Origin: JBHIKY01 sp042139015 | GTDB taxonomy: Bacteria > Bacillota > Bacilli > Bacillales > Marinococcaceae | Assembly: GCF_042139015.1 (NCBI RefSeq) | Contig: NZ_JBHIKY010000005.1 | Coordinates: 124,001-188,000, forward strand | Direction: 5' to 3' | Length of the DNA: 64,000 bases | In this document: positions 24,764 through 33,286 of the stretch, one piece after another | Position numbering within the stretch: position 1 is the first letter of the stretch | Layout: each line of letters starts with the position of its first letter | Position numbers and translations under genes: made by a program | Notes under the pieces: generated by a model | Told to the model about the DNA's origin: nothing | The model's database searches: none | What the model saw: only the letters and a program-made list of their open reading frames with translations

Positions 24764-25420
24764 CTATGCGGCGAATCGCCGTACAGAAAACAGCATCAAA
24801 AAGGATAAAGCTACAATAACAAGCACCCACGCCCAGGCGATTTCCATTCTTCCTCCTTCAAAGGCAGTGTATACCGCAATTGGAATCGTCTGAGTTATAC
24901 CGGGCAGATTCCCCGCAAACATGAAGGTGGCTCCAAACTCCCCGAGTGCCCTCGCAAAGCTTAAAATTACCCCGGACACAACCGATCTTATACAGAGTGG
25001 CAGCGATACAAAAAAGAACAACTTCCATTCTCCCGCACCGTCTAAGCGGGCGGCATGCTCAATATCGACCTCCACCTGCTGAAGGCCTGTTTTCACCGAT
25101 TGATACATAAAAGGAAACGCCACTACAAAAGCAGCGATAACCGCAGCAGTCCAGGTGAACATCACCAAGCTTTGAAAAAGAAAGTTAATGACGCGGCCCA
25201 AAAAACCGTTTGTGCCAAAAGCGATAATTAGTAAAAAGCCGATAACAGTCGGCGGGAGTACCGTTGGAAGCAGAAGTATTGTTTCAATAAATATTTTCCC
25301 CTTAAAACTGCGCCGCGCCATAACGCGGGCAATTATTACTCCAAAGATGGTCACAAATATTAGTGCCGCTGCAGCTGTCTGGAGGGAGAGGAGGACAGGA
25401 TTCCAAAAAGAGACAGGCAT
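24764..25420 (-). CDS. modB: Molybdate ABC transporter permease ModB, 218 aa
   Basis: Membrane subunit of the molybdate importer. It has five to six membrane segments and the coupling loop around EHAARLDGAGEWKLFFFVSLPL, plus FARALGEFGATFMFAGN, diagnostic of ModB/CysT-type permeases. Its ATG abuts the modA stop directly. There is no modC ATPase beside it or anywhere in the window. Confidence 0.92.
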   Translation of the reverse strand: MPVSFWNPVLLSLQTAAAALIFVTIFGVIIARVMARRSFKGKIFIETILLLPTVLPPTVIGFLLIIAFGTNGFLGRVINFLFQSLVMFTWTAAVIAAFVVAFPFMYQSVKTGLQQVEVDIEHAARLDGAGEWKLFFFVSLPLCIRSVVSGVILSFARALGEFGATFMFAGNLPGITQTIPIAVYTAFEGGRMEIAWAWVLVIVALSFLMLFSVRRFAA

Positions 25421-26218
25421 TTACTTCTCCTCCTCTGCATATCGAAATCCATACGATTCTATATCTTCGGCATGTTCCTCTGACAGGAGAAATTCATAAA
25501 CATCGACAACACTGCGGGTCTGTTCTGATCCTTTGACAATTCCGGCAGGGTAGACAATCGGGTTATGAAGTGATTGGTCGATTTCTTCTACCACACGTAC
25601 CTTTTCAGAAGTTAATGCATCCGTTAAATAAACGAAGCCCGCATTGGCATTTTCACTTTCTACGTAAGTGAGGGCCTGGCGGACATTTTTTGAAGGGATG
25701 AGTTTGTCTTCCAGGCTGTACCAGAGACCAGAATTTTCTAATGTTTCTTTGGCATAAGCACCCGCCGGCACGCTGTCTGGTGTCCCGAGTGCAATCTTGC
25801 TGATTTTGGTTTCTCTCAAGTCCCTTATTTCAGAGATCGAATCCTTTGTGTTAACAGGTTCTATTAAAACTAATTGGTTGGAAAGCCAATTCTGATAATA
25901 GTCGTCCGCCATTTTATTTTCGCTGACAAGCTCCTGAAAGATAAAAGGAGAAGCAGAAATAAATAAATCAACCGGAGCTCCCTGACTGATCTGCTGTTTC
26001 AGTGAACCGGAGGAGCCGAAGTTGAAGACAATATCAATATGGGGATGTTTTTCTTCAAATTCTGCTGCTGTCTCTTCTAAGACATCCTGAAGACTGCTTG
26101 CCGCTGATATGTAAACTTCCTGATTCTCAGATGTGGAAGGACCTGATTCCTCTGCTGCGCCGCACCCTGACATTGTAAAAATGGCAGCAGCAGAGATCAG
26201 GAGTAAGCGAAATGACAT
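25421..26218 (-). CDS. modA: Molybdate ABC transporter substrate-binding lipoprotein ModA, 265 aa
   Basis: Captures molybdate outside the cell. The signal peptide ends in the lipobox MSGC at about residue 19. Family motifs are ISAASSLQDVLEETAAEFE, FNFGSSGSLKQQISQGAPVDLFISAS, GTPDSVPAGAYAKE and the late YPAGIVKGSEQ. AGGAGC precedes the ATG. It lies downstream of fdhD and a 78-aa gene, probably in one transcript. Confidence 0.93.
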   Translation of the reverse strand: MSFRLLLISAAAIFTMSGCGAAEESGPSTSENQEVYISAASSLQDVLEETAAEFEEKHPHIDIVFNFGSSGSLKQQISQGAPVDLFISASPFIFQELVSENKMADDYYQNWLSNQLVLIEPVNTKDSISEIRDLRETKISKIALGTPDSVPAGAYAKETLENSGLWYSLEDKLIPSKNVRQALTYVESENANAGFVYLTDALTSEKVRVVEEIDQSLHNPIVYPAGIVKGSEQTRSVVDVYEFLLSEEHAEDIESYGFRYAEEEK

Positions 26219-26242
26219 TGATTTACGTGCTCCTTTAGTTTC

Positions 26243-26479
26243 CTACTGCTCGTTATGAAGCAGCTGCTGCATGGCTGCATTTCTTTTTTCCTGTTCATCC
26301 TGATCGGCAAGGTCGTACTTTTTCAGGAGATGAAACAGCTCATTGAGTGTTTCCTGTGTTTGGTTCTCATGAAGCGCAGCCTCCGCGTCATTGTATATAG
26401 CCTCTGGAAGGGAGGCTTTCTGGCTTTCTAGTTTTTCCTGTACATTATTGACAGAATGATCGATATTGCATTCACCCAT
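26243..26479 (-). CDS. Small helical protein, 78 aa, unknown function
   Basis: AAAGGAG, placed inside the end of fdhD, lies 10 nt before the ATG, so the two are coupled. The product is soluble, acidic and Gln/Glu-rich with a predicted helical body and one Cys near the N-terminus. It lies between fdhD and modA in the same direction and may have a minor role in formate dehydrogenase or molybdate handling; no family recognised. Confidence 0.65.
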   Translation of the reverse strand: MGECNIDHSVNNVQEKLESQKASLPEAIYNDAEAALHENQTQETLNELFHLLKKYDLADQDEQEKRNAAMQQLLHNEQ

Positions 26480-26482
26480 AAC

Positions 26483-27283
26483 TTATCGCTCCTTTTCTTC
26501 TATAATTCTTTCAGGATGAGAATACACATTAAAGGATGAGCCGCGGACGAAACCAACAGCCGTAATGTTCAGGTCTTCTGCAAGTTCGATGGCGAGATCA
26601 GTCGGGGCAGATTTGGACAGCACAATGCCGACTCCTATTTTTGCGGCCTTTGTCAGGACCTCTGAGGAAATTCTGCCGCTGAAGACGAGAATTTTACTGC
26701 GGATGGCGATGTCATTAAGCAGACAATATCCATACAGCTTATCAAGTGCATTATGACGCCCGATATCAGTCCGGACAGCGATGATTTCCCCGGCAGAGCA
26801 GAGTGCGGCATTGTGAACACCGCCTGTTCCTTTGAAAAGCACACTTTCTGCCTGCATGCTCTTCATCAGTTCTACGCACTGCGAGGGGGTCAAGTGAATG
26901 TCAGCCATTGACGTTTTGGCGGTCTTCACATCATGCTGAAAATAAAACTGCCTGCTTTTCCCGCAGCAGGATCCGATAAAGCGTTTAGAATAGGCCAGCG
27001 GACTGGTGTCTATCTGCTTTGTCAGCTCAACATAGGCAAAACCGCGGGATTCATCTATTTCCAATGATTTAATATCCCTTTTAAAAAGAATCACACCCTC
27101 TGATGCAAGAAAGCCGACGACCATTTCTTCGAGCTGGGCAGGAGTACAAACCATTGTAGCAAACTCTTCCCCATTTACGTAAATAGTAAGCGGAAATTCT
27201 TTTACAATTTCATCTTCCGCTTCCTGAAGACGGCCGTCGGAGAACCTGACAATCGCCCGTCTGCCGCTCATCGAATGTATCAT
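26483..27283 (-). CDS. fdhD: Sulfurtransferase FdhD for formate dehydrogenase activation, 266 aa
   Basis: Passes sulfur to the Mo-bisMGD cofactor of formate dehydrogenases. Family marks are CTPAQLEEMVVGFLASEGVI, the active Cys pair in SCCGKSRQF, FKGTGGVHNAAL, RTDIGRHNALDKLYG and SGRISSEVLTKAAKIGV. The start at 27283 (GGTGA upstream) gives the usual length; the frame extends 35 codons further without support. It leads the fdhD-orf78-modA-modB run. Confidence 0.92.
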   Translation of the reverse strand: MIHSMSGRRAIVRFSDGRLQEAEDEIVKEFPLTIYVNGEEFATMVCTPAQLEEMVVGFLASEGVILFKRDIKSLEIDESRGFAYVELTKQIDTSPLAYSKRFIGSCCGKSRQFYFQHDVKTAKTSMADIHLTPSQCVELMKSMQAESVLFKGTGGVHNAALCSAGEIIAVRTDIGRHNALDKLYGYCLLNDIAIRSKILVFSGRISSEVLTKAAKIGVGIVLSKSAPTDLAIELAEDLNITAVGFVRGSSFNVYSHPERIIEEKER

Positions 27284-27750
27284 GTTAATCACCCATCTCT
27301 GAAAATACTCTCTCCCACTAAACTTAATCATAATATTTAAAGTCAAACAAGTTATTTGCACAATTAGGGAGCGCGCTGCGATGCACACGATCTGCTAGCG
27401 TCACCGTTCGCCTGCAGTGTAAGCCTTTTCAGCATGGTAGATAACCGGGCAAAATCGGGAATTATGTCGGATTTTTATTGAAAAATCAAATAAAACGTTA
27501 TAAGATGAATGTGTTCATCAGTTGGTAACATTTAAGATACGGGATAGCGACCCTGTTTCCGGTCTTACCTGTCACCCTCAATGAAAGCGATTTCTTATGG
27601 TCAGAAAGCAGCGGCCCTGCTCGATACTATAACGTCGTTATTTCCTGCTGCAAAGGGAATTCTCTCTTTGTGCGGGAAGACGGCGTTTTTGTTTTGACAT
27701 AAAGGGTAAGTTTGTAAACTAAAGCGAAATTTGGCAAAGGAGTGAACAAA
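27284..27750. other. Intergenic region between fdhD and the OFA transporter
   Basis: The 467 bp between divergent genes carry no supported frame. A TTGACA at 27694-27699 is a good -35 for the transporter, but the best -10 (TAAACT at 27715) is only 15 bp away. The string GTTCGCCTGCAG near 27403 resembles an end of the modular repeat family and may be a remnant. No Moco or other riboswitch was recognised. Confidence 0.4.
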
Positions 27751-28995
27751 TTGGAGAAAAAATTAAAGAACAGATGGCTGATTGCTCTTGCAGCAGTGGG
27801 AATACATATTTCCATCGGTTCCGTATATGCATGGAGCGTATTTACGAATCCACTCCAGGAGGAATACGGTTGGAGTTTAAGCTCGGTATCATTTACCTTT
27901 AGTTTAGCTATTTTATTCTTAGGACTATCCGCAGCTTTTATGGGTCATTTTGTTGAAAAATACGGACCGCGTATTTCCGGACTTGTGTCTGCTTCTTTTT
28001 TCGGTGCCGGGATTTTAGGATCCGGTCTTGCCGTTACGGTAGAATCTATCTGGCTGCTTTATTTTACCTACGGCGTGCTAGGCGGAATCGGGCTCGGTAT
28101 TGGTTATATCACCCCGGTATCGTCGCTTGTCAAGTGGTTTCCGGATCGACGTGGCTTAGCTACCGGACTGGCGATCATGGGTTTTGGTTTTTCGGCGACG
28201 ATTTACAGTCCAGTTAAAGGTGCGCTGATTGAATCTGTCGGCATTGCAAGCACATTTCTCATTCTTGGCGGAATCTTTCTTGTCATTATGATCCCTTCTG
28301 CACTCTATTTAGAAAAACCTCCGGAAGGGTTCATGAAAGAGAAAATGGCCAAGTCAGAAAAGAAAAATATTGATTTGTCTCAGCTTACAGCCAACCAGGC
28401 TGTAAAAACGCGAAGGTTCTGGTATTTGTGGATCATGCTGTTTATCAACGTTACATGTGGAATCGCTATTCTCGCGGTAGCTTCTCCGATGGCACAGGAG
28501 ATTACCGGCATGACTGCGGCAGCAGCGGCTACTATGGTTGGTATTATGGGATTCTTTAACGGAGTCGGACGGCTCGCCTGGGCTTCCGTCTCGGATTATA
28601 TTGGACGAGCGAATGTTTATACTGCCTTTTTCATTATTCAGACAGGTGCCTATTTTGTTCTGCCGACCATTACACAGGCAATCTTATTTCAGATTTTGCT
28701 TTGTTTGATACTTTCCTGCTACGGAGGAGGCTTTGCTTCAATACCTGCTTACATTGGGGATTTATTCGGCACGAAACAGCTTGGCGCCATCCACGGGTAT
28801 ATTTTGACAGCCTGGGCGGCGGCAGGACTTGCCGGGCCGAATATCGCATCAACGGTGCGGGAAGCGACGCAGAGCTACACCGCGACACTCTATATTTTTG
28901 GTGTAATGATTGTGATCGCTCTTGCTGTATCTCTTTTAATTCGTAAGGATATCAATCAGTTGAAAAAAGAAAATGAACAAAGACTTGCCGGTTGA
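27751..28995 (+). CDS. MFS transporter, oxalate/formate antiporter (OFA) family, 414 aa
   Basis: Twelve membrane segments are visible. It starts with the OFA-type NRWLIALAAVGIHISIGSVYAWSVF, then GGIGLGIGYITPVSSLVKWFPDRRGLATG between segments 4 and 5. TTG at 27751 is taken as start because AAAGGAG lies 9 nt before it; the GTG at 27742 is too close to that site. Its place between fdhD and two formate-dehydrogenase-like genes suggests formate or oxalate transport, but the family also carries other acids. Confidence 0.82.
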   Translation: MEKKLKNRWLIALAAVGIHISIGSVYAWSVFTNPLQEEYGWSLSSVSFTFSLAILFLGLSAAFMGHFVEKYGPRISGLVSASFFGAGILGSGLAVTVESIWLLYFTYGVLGGIGLGIGYITPVSSLVKWFPDRRGLATGLAIMGFGFSATIYSPVKGALIESVGIASTFLILGGIFLVIMIPSALYLEKPPEGFMKEKMAKSEKKNIDLSQLTANQAVKTRRFWYLWIMLFINVTCGIAILAVASPMAQEITGMTAAAAATMVGIMGFFNGVGRLAWASVSDYIGRANVYTAFFIIQTGAYFVLPTITQAILFQILLCLILSCYGGGFASIPAYIGDLFGTKQLGAIHGYILTAWAAAGLAGPNIASTVREATQSYTATLYIFGVMIVIALAVSLLIRKDINQLKKENEQRLAG

Positions 28996-29064
28996 CATAT
29001 CGAAGAACCAATCTTAATGTTTATAACTAACAGCTGTCATGATCAAATGGGAAAAGGTTGAAGG

Positions 29065-29427
29065 ATGATGGATAAATACGAAGCAGAATTTAGTAATCTT
29101 GTCCGTGCTTTCAGAAAAAAGCACATGGGAAAAGGCCCGAGCCGCATCAACACGACCTTTTGCAAGAATTGGGCTATCTGCGAAATGGAAGGCAATTTGT
29201 CTCCGGTGGAGAAATTCATTGCCAGTGAAAAAGACGGGCGTCAAATGCTCAGGGAAGCCCGCACTCAAATGGTGAAAGAAATGTACCGCAGGCACAGGCC
29301 ATTTGAAATGGAAGAATTGCTGCAATGTAACTTTGTAGAAGTCTTTGTTGATATTGAAATTGAACGGGATTTCGGAATGTCTGTATTTGTGTTCGATCAA
29401 AATATCGAAAAAAAGTTTAAACCATAG
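29065..29427 (+). CDS. DUF2294 family protein, 120 aa
   Basis: The product has the DUF2294 pattern: RAFRKKHMGKGPSRINTTFCKNWAICEMEG near the start and a C-terminal beta-strand pair ending in VFVFDQNIEKKFKP. Members often lie beside formate dehydrogenase or Na+ translocation genes in Bacillales; the role is unknown. AAAAGG lies before ATG 29065 and ATG 29068; either may be used. It has its own terminator. Confidence 0.78.
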   Translation: MMDKYEAEFSNLVRAFRKKHMGKGPSRINTTFCKNWAICEMEGNLSPVEKFIASEKDGRQMLREARTQMVKEMYRRHRPFEMEELLQCNFVEVFVDIEIERDFGMSVFVFDQNIEKKFKP

Positions 29428-29461
29428 GTTAGGCACTTGGCAGCGTTCCTGTTAAAGACTC

Positions 29462-29510
29462 AACCACCGTGTTTTTCTCCTCCCACTTGGAGAAAATGCG
29501 GTGGTTTTTT
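29462..29510 (+). terminator. Intrinsic terminator after DUF2294 gene
   Basis: AACCACCG / CGGTGGTT stem, 29-nt loop with an inner hairpin (TTCTCC / GGAGAA), then a seven-T run. Confidence 0.75.
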
Positions 29511-29575
29511 TCGAATAAGGGGTCCATATAAGCCAGAGTAATTAAATAGAAAAATGAAAAAAGGAGCAAAAATAG

Positions 29576-31924
29576 ATGGGGAAAACCAAACATACAGGAC
29601 CAATCAAACTTGACAAAAAACCGGCTCCGGAGCTTTGGGCCGGCAAAACTCCAATGGGGCTCGGCAAAGTAAAGCCCAAGCATATCCGCGATACGATGAA
29701 AGTGGCCTGGGACAATAAAGACAACGCCGCTTATGCTTACCGGATTCTTACGCAGGGTGTATGCGACGGCTGCGCACTAGGCGTCTCCGGGTTATATGAC
29801 CAGACACTGACCGGACCGCATCTTTGCACAACCCGCCTCAACGTCCTTCGTTTAAATACGATGAAGGCAATGGATCCGAAATGGTTGGAAGATGTAGAGT
29901 CACTCAAAAAGATGAACAGCACCGAACTCCGAAAGCTCGGCCGCATTCCTTACCCGCTTTCCCGGAAAAAAGGGGAAAACAAATTTACTAGAATTTCCTG
30001 GGACGAAGCGCTTGAGCGGATTACCACCAAAATCAAATCGATAGATCCAAAGCAGCTTGCTTTTTATTTAACAGCTCGGGGCATCACGAATGAAGTGTAT
30101 TATACCGGAGCGAAAATGGCCAGGTTTCTTGGCACCAACAACATCGATAACGCCTCCCGAATTTGTCATTCCCCGAGTAAAACGGCGTTGAAGCGTTCGC
30201 TTGGTATCGGGGCATCCAGCTGCAATTACAAAGACTGGATAGGGTCTGATATATTAGTGTTTTGGGGAAGTGTTGCTGCCAACAATCAGCCGGTCTCCAC
30301 AAAATATATGTACGCGGCAAAAAAAGCCGGCACAAAGATTATTATGATTAACCCATACCGCGAGCCGTCCATGGAAAAGTACTGGATCCCATCAATTGCC
30401 GAGAGTGCCATTTTCGGAACAGAAATTGTCGATGATGTGTACCAGGTAAATATTGGCGGTGATATCGCCTTTATGAATGGCATCATGAAGCATTGGATTG
30501 AAATGGAAGAGGAGGAGCCGGGTTCAGCTGTAGATCATACGTTTGTGGAAAAGCATACGAATGGATTCAGTGAGCTGAAAGTGCATCTACAGGCGCAGGA
30601 CTGGAAGGCGTTAGAAACATCCTCCGGGCTGTCAAAGCAACGGATGAGGGAATTTGCAGGGCTACTCGCCCGATCAACGTCGGGAATTTTCATCTGGAGT
30701 ATGGGCCTGACCCAGCATCGATTTGCGACCGACAATATTTCTCAGGTTGCTAACCTCGCCATGCTGCGCGGATTTCTCGGCCGCGAGAACTGCGGGGTAA
30801 TGCCGATCCGCGGGCACAGCGGTGTACAGGGGTCCGGAGAAATGGGAGCCGATCCATTTGTGCTGCCGGGAGGCGACTTTACCGAAGAAAACCGTCAGCG
30901 CCTGGAGAAGCTTTGGAGATTTAACATACCAGACTGGCAGGGTGATACGATCGGCCAGTCGCTGGAAAACAGTCTGCTTCCAGAGGACCACGAACGAAAG
31001 CTAAAGCTGTTTTATACGAGTGGAGGTAATTTCCTGGAAACCATGCCAAATCCTGATTTCATACAGCAGGTTCTCGAAAATGTGGACATTCGAGTGCATC
31101 AGGATATTATTTTCAATACTTCTACGCTTGCTGAAGCGAAGGAGGAAGTAATAATACTTCCGGCGATGACACGCTATGAGCAGCCTGGCGGCGGCACGTC
31201 CACCAGCACGGAAAGAATGGTTTATTTTAGCCCGGAAATCAAAGGGCCGCGCATCGAAGAAGCAAGATCTGAATGGGAAATCTATGTGGATCTTGCAAAA
31301 CGGGTCAAACCAGAGCAGAAAGAGCTTATTGACTTTCAGGACGCCGCAGAGATTCGATCAGAAATTGCAGAAGCAAATCCTAATTATGACGGCATCCAGT
31401 TTTTAAAAAACAAGGGCGATGTATTTCAATGGGGCGGGGCCTGGCTCTGCGAGGACGGTGTATGCCCGACAGCAGACGGGAAAGGCCGTATGATCAGCAT
31501 TGACATTCCAGAAAACAGACGCACCGAAGGGCAGTTTTATGTGACTTCGCGGCGGGGCAAGCAGTTTAATTCTATGATTTATAGCAAAAAGGACCCATTT
31601 AATGCTGCAGACCGTTATGCTGTTATCATGAATCCGCGTGATGCAGAAAAACTGAATATCAATGAAGGTGATGCCGTTGTCACTTATAACCAATTTGGCA
31701 CCTATCAGGGAACAGCTCTATTTGAAGATATCAGCTCTACGAATATTGCAGTTTACTGGCCGGAAGGCAATGTCCTGCTTCCGAAGGGAGTATACGAGGA
31801 GCATGCGCAGATACCTGAATATAATACAGCAGTTATGGTAGAAAAAGCGGAAACCTTTCATGCACAAAAAGACAATCGTTATGTGGAAAAGCGTGTCGAA
31901 GAACTTGAAATGACACCGGAATGA
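29576..31924 (+). CDS. FdhF/YdeP-family molybdopterin oxidoreductase, 782 aa
   Basis: A soluble molybdoenzyme alpha subunit related to formate dehydrogenase H and YdeP. Near the N-terminus are Cys63, Cys66 and Cys84 (CDGC...LC), a reduced cluster site compared with four Cys in FdhF. The Mo ligand region is NNIDNASRICHSP with Cys197. MGLTQHRFATDNI, the Mo-bisMGD-binding IRGHSGVQGSGEMG, and the C-terminal MopB domain (FYVTSRRGKQFNSM) follow. It stands alone with AAAGGAGC upstream. Formate is likely but other substrates are possible for this family. Confidence 0.87.
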   Translation: MGKTKHTGPIKLDKKPAPELWAGKTPMGLGKVKPKHIRDTMKVAWDNKDNAAYAYRILTQGVCDGCALGVSGLYDQTLTGPHLCTTRLNVLRLNTMKAMDPKWLEDVESLKKMNSTELRKLGRIPYPLSRKKGENKFTRISWDEALERITTKIKSIDPKQLAFYLTARGITNEVYYTGAKMARFLGTNNIDNASRICHSPSKTALKRSLGIGASSCNYKDWIGSDILVFWGSVAANNQPVSTKYMYAAKKAGTKIIMINPYREPSMEKYWIPSIAESAIFGTEIVDDVYQVNIGGDIAFMNGIMKHWIEMEEEEPGSAVDHTFVEKHTNGFSELKVHLQAQDWKALETSSGLSKQRMREFAGLLARSTSGIFIWSMGLTQHRFATDNISQVANLAMLRGFLGRENCGVMPIRGHSGVQGSGEMGADPFVLPGGDFTEENRQRLEKLWRFNIPDWQGDTIGQSLENSLLPEDHERKLKLFYTSGGNFLETMPNPDFIQQVLENVDIRVHQDIIFNTSTLAEAKEEVIILPAMTRYEQPGGGTSTSTERMVYFSPEIKGPRIEEARSEWEIYVDLAKRVKPEQKELIDFQDAAEIRSEIAEANPNYDGIQFLKNKGDVFQWGGAWLCEDGVCPTADGKGRMISIDIPENRRTEGQFYVTSRRGKQFNSMIYSKKDPFNAADRYAVIMNPRDAEKLNINEGDAVVTYNQFGTYQGTALFEDISSTNIAVYWPEGNVLLPKGVYEEHAQIPEYNTAVMVEKAETFHAQKDNRYVEKRVEELEMTPE

Positions 31925-31971
31925 GGAAGAGACCGGGGAATTTTGGAATAAGAAAACAGATTTTAAGCGTA

Positions 31972-32003
31972 GTCAAAATGCGAATGCTCCAGGTCGACTA
32001 AAA
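31972..32003 (-). repeat. Fragment of the modular intergenic repeat
   Basis: GCGTAGTCAAAATGCGA, followed by an AATGCTCC segment, matches the right end of the copy at 8048-8219 in reverse. It is followed by CAGGTCGACTAAAACC, similar to the end of copies 3 and 4. With the copy at 32185-32352 it occupies much of the 617-bp gene-free stretch 31925-32541. Confidence 0.55.
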
Positions 32004-32184
32004 CCGAAAAGTACTGATGTGGAAAGAAAGACTGTTCATTTAAAGGGGGAGGTTGTTTAAAGAAGGTTGTTCAACTGGATTTTGCAATAAATAATATGCA
32101 TTTGTCCCAGCCACCTTTTGTCATATTCATTGAATCAATTTCATAAATGCTATTTTGAATATAAAATACGAACATTCGATTGTA

Positions 32185-32352
32185 GCGTAAGGCGACGACT
32201 CCAGGTCGATTAAAATCGGCCACGTCCTGTGGCCAACATCGACACTAGCACGTCGTGTGCGTCGAGGGATAAGCTTGAGCTGAAGACTACGAAGGCAGCT
32301 TGCTGACGAGAAGACTGAGGCCAAGCCCTCGGAAAGCGTTCGCCTGAAGTGA
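32185..32352 (-). repeat. Modular intergenic repeat, copy 3
   Basis: It begins AAGGCGACGACTCCAGGTCG and contains GGCCAC-GTCCT-GTGGCC (32218-32234), the reverse complement of the AGGAC-loop hairpin. It ends in CCCTCGGAAAGCGTTCGCCT. The first small hairpin is mutated (CACGTCGTGTGC). Same family as 8048, 8373 and 52212. Confidence 0.72.
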
Positions 32353-32447
32353 ATCGAATGATATATAGAAAATATATATTTTTGTTCGTATTTTCTGTTT
32401 CGATATGGACTTATGAAATTCATTCTCATTACATTAATACAATATTG

Positions 32448-32466
32448 TGATAATTAAAAATAATCA
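32448..32466 (+). promoter_or_regulatory. Fur/PerR/Zur-like palindrome
   Basis: TGATAATTAAAAATAATCA, a near-palindrome similar to the metal-regulator consensus TGATAATnATTATCA but with a longer centre. It lies about 75 bp before the Excalibur-protein gene. Weak evidence in AT-rich DNA. Confidence 0.3.
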
Positions 32467-32541
32467 TTGTAATATTAAGCAATAATATGTAAAATGATGG
32501 CAGAAGGGACAGAGAAAATACTTAAAAAAGGAGACCATGTA

Positions 32542-33003
32542 ATGTTGATGAAAGTTTGGAAATATTTCTTCATTGCAAGCTTCGTATTTCTATTTTCATT
32601 CAGCGGAACACAGTCGGTCAGTGCAGAACATGGAGATGAGGATCGCGACTGCGGAGATTTCGAAAGCGGCGAAGAGGTCATGGACTTTTGGGAAGAGCAT
32701 GACTACAGTGCTGATAATGATCCAAGCGGTCTTGACAGAGACGGAGACGACATGCCTTGCGAGGATTTAACAGCAGGGATGGAATCTTCAGTTGATAGTA
32801 ATATGGACGAGGGTAGTGATTCAGAATCCTCCAGTGAAGATGAAGCAGAAGAAAGCAGCTCTGATTCCTCAGAAGAAAGCAGCTCCGATGAAGAAGGAGA
32901 TGAAATGGCTGATACTGCAACGAATTATCCAGCCATGATGCTGCTCGGCTTAATTGCAGCTGCCGGCGGCGGTATGTGGATGCTGAGAAGGAAGTCTGCG
33001 TAA
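32542..33003 (+). CDS. Secreted Excalibur (calcium-binding) domain protein with acidic Ser linker and C-terminal anchor, 153 aa
   Basis: AAAAGGAG lies 10 nt before the ATG chosen. An N-terminal signal peptide ends near SVSAEHGD. Next is an Excalibur domain, DRDCGDFESGEEVMDFW ending in DRDGDDMPCEDL, whose DxDxDG-type loop and two Cys are typical. A roughly 60-residue Ser/Glu/Asp-rich linker follows, then a hydrophobic segment and RRKSA. Just before the segment stands MADTATNYP, which resembles the LPDTA sortase signal of Bacillus surface proteins with Leu-Pro changed. Likely a cell-surface protein; function unknown. Confidence 0.78.
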   Translation: MLMKVWKYFFIASFVFLFSFSGTQSVSAEHGDEDRDCGDFESGEEVMDFWEEHDYSADNDPSGLDRDGDDMPCEDLTAGMESSVDSNMDEGSDSESSSEDEAEESSSDSSEESSSDEEGDEMADTATNYPAMMLLGLIAAAGGGMWMLRRKSA

Positions 33004-33062
33004 ATACTAAAGTATTCTCTGTCCCCGCAAGAGTGGAAAAAAATGAATTAGTGACAGTTTTT

Positions 33063-33091
33063 ACTCACCATGAACGTATGGTGAGTATTTT
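33063..33091 (+). terminator. Intrinsic terminator after the Excalibur gene
   Basis: Perfect 9-bp stem ACTCACCAT / ATGGTGAGT with a 6-nt loop, followed by ATTTTCT. Confidence 0.7.
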
Positions 33092-33094
33092 CTA

Positions 33095-33128
33095 TAGAAT
33101 AAAATAATTTGAACACTATTTTATTCTA
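33095..33128. promoter_or_regulatory. Perfect 12-bp inverted repeat, candidate operator before fdhA
   Basis: TAGAATAAAATA and TATTTTATTCTA are separated by 10 nt. It is too AT-rich and lacks a T run for a terminator, so it more resembles a regulator site upstream of the formate dehydrogenase operon. It matches neither FNR nor Rex consensus. Confidence 0.4.
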
Positions 33129-33211
33129 AAGGAAAATAGCGGAAGATATGTTTGGGACTGGGGGATAACGGGAAAAAACAACCAAGTATAAAGTATATAA
33201 ATCGATAAAAC

Positions 33212-33245
33212 AGATTGGTTATCATGTATGACCAATCTTTTTTCT
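33212..33245 (+). terminator. Terminator-like hairpin in the fdhA leader
   Basis: AGATTGGT / ACCAATCT stem, 11-nt loop, then TTTTTTCTT, ending about 40 bp before the fdhA start. An AT-rich promoter-like region (TATAAAGTATATAA near 33187) lies just upstream. It would act as an attenuator if transcription starts there. Confidence 0.5.
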
Positions 33246-33286
33246 TACCTATTCCTATCTATTTATTTTTAAGGAGAGTGAGCTGA

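Noticed and set aside
33063..33128. CRISPR-like pair of inverted repeats
   Set aside because: The two repeats differ in sequence and do not recur with spacers; one is a terminator and the other a single palindrome.
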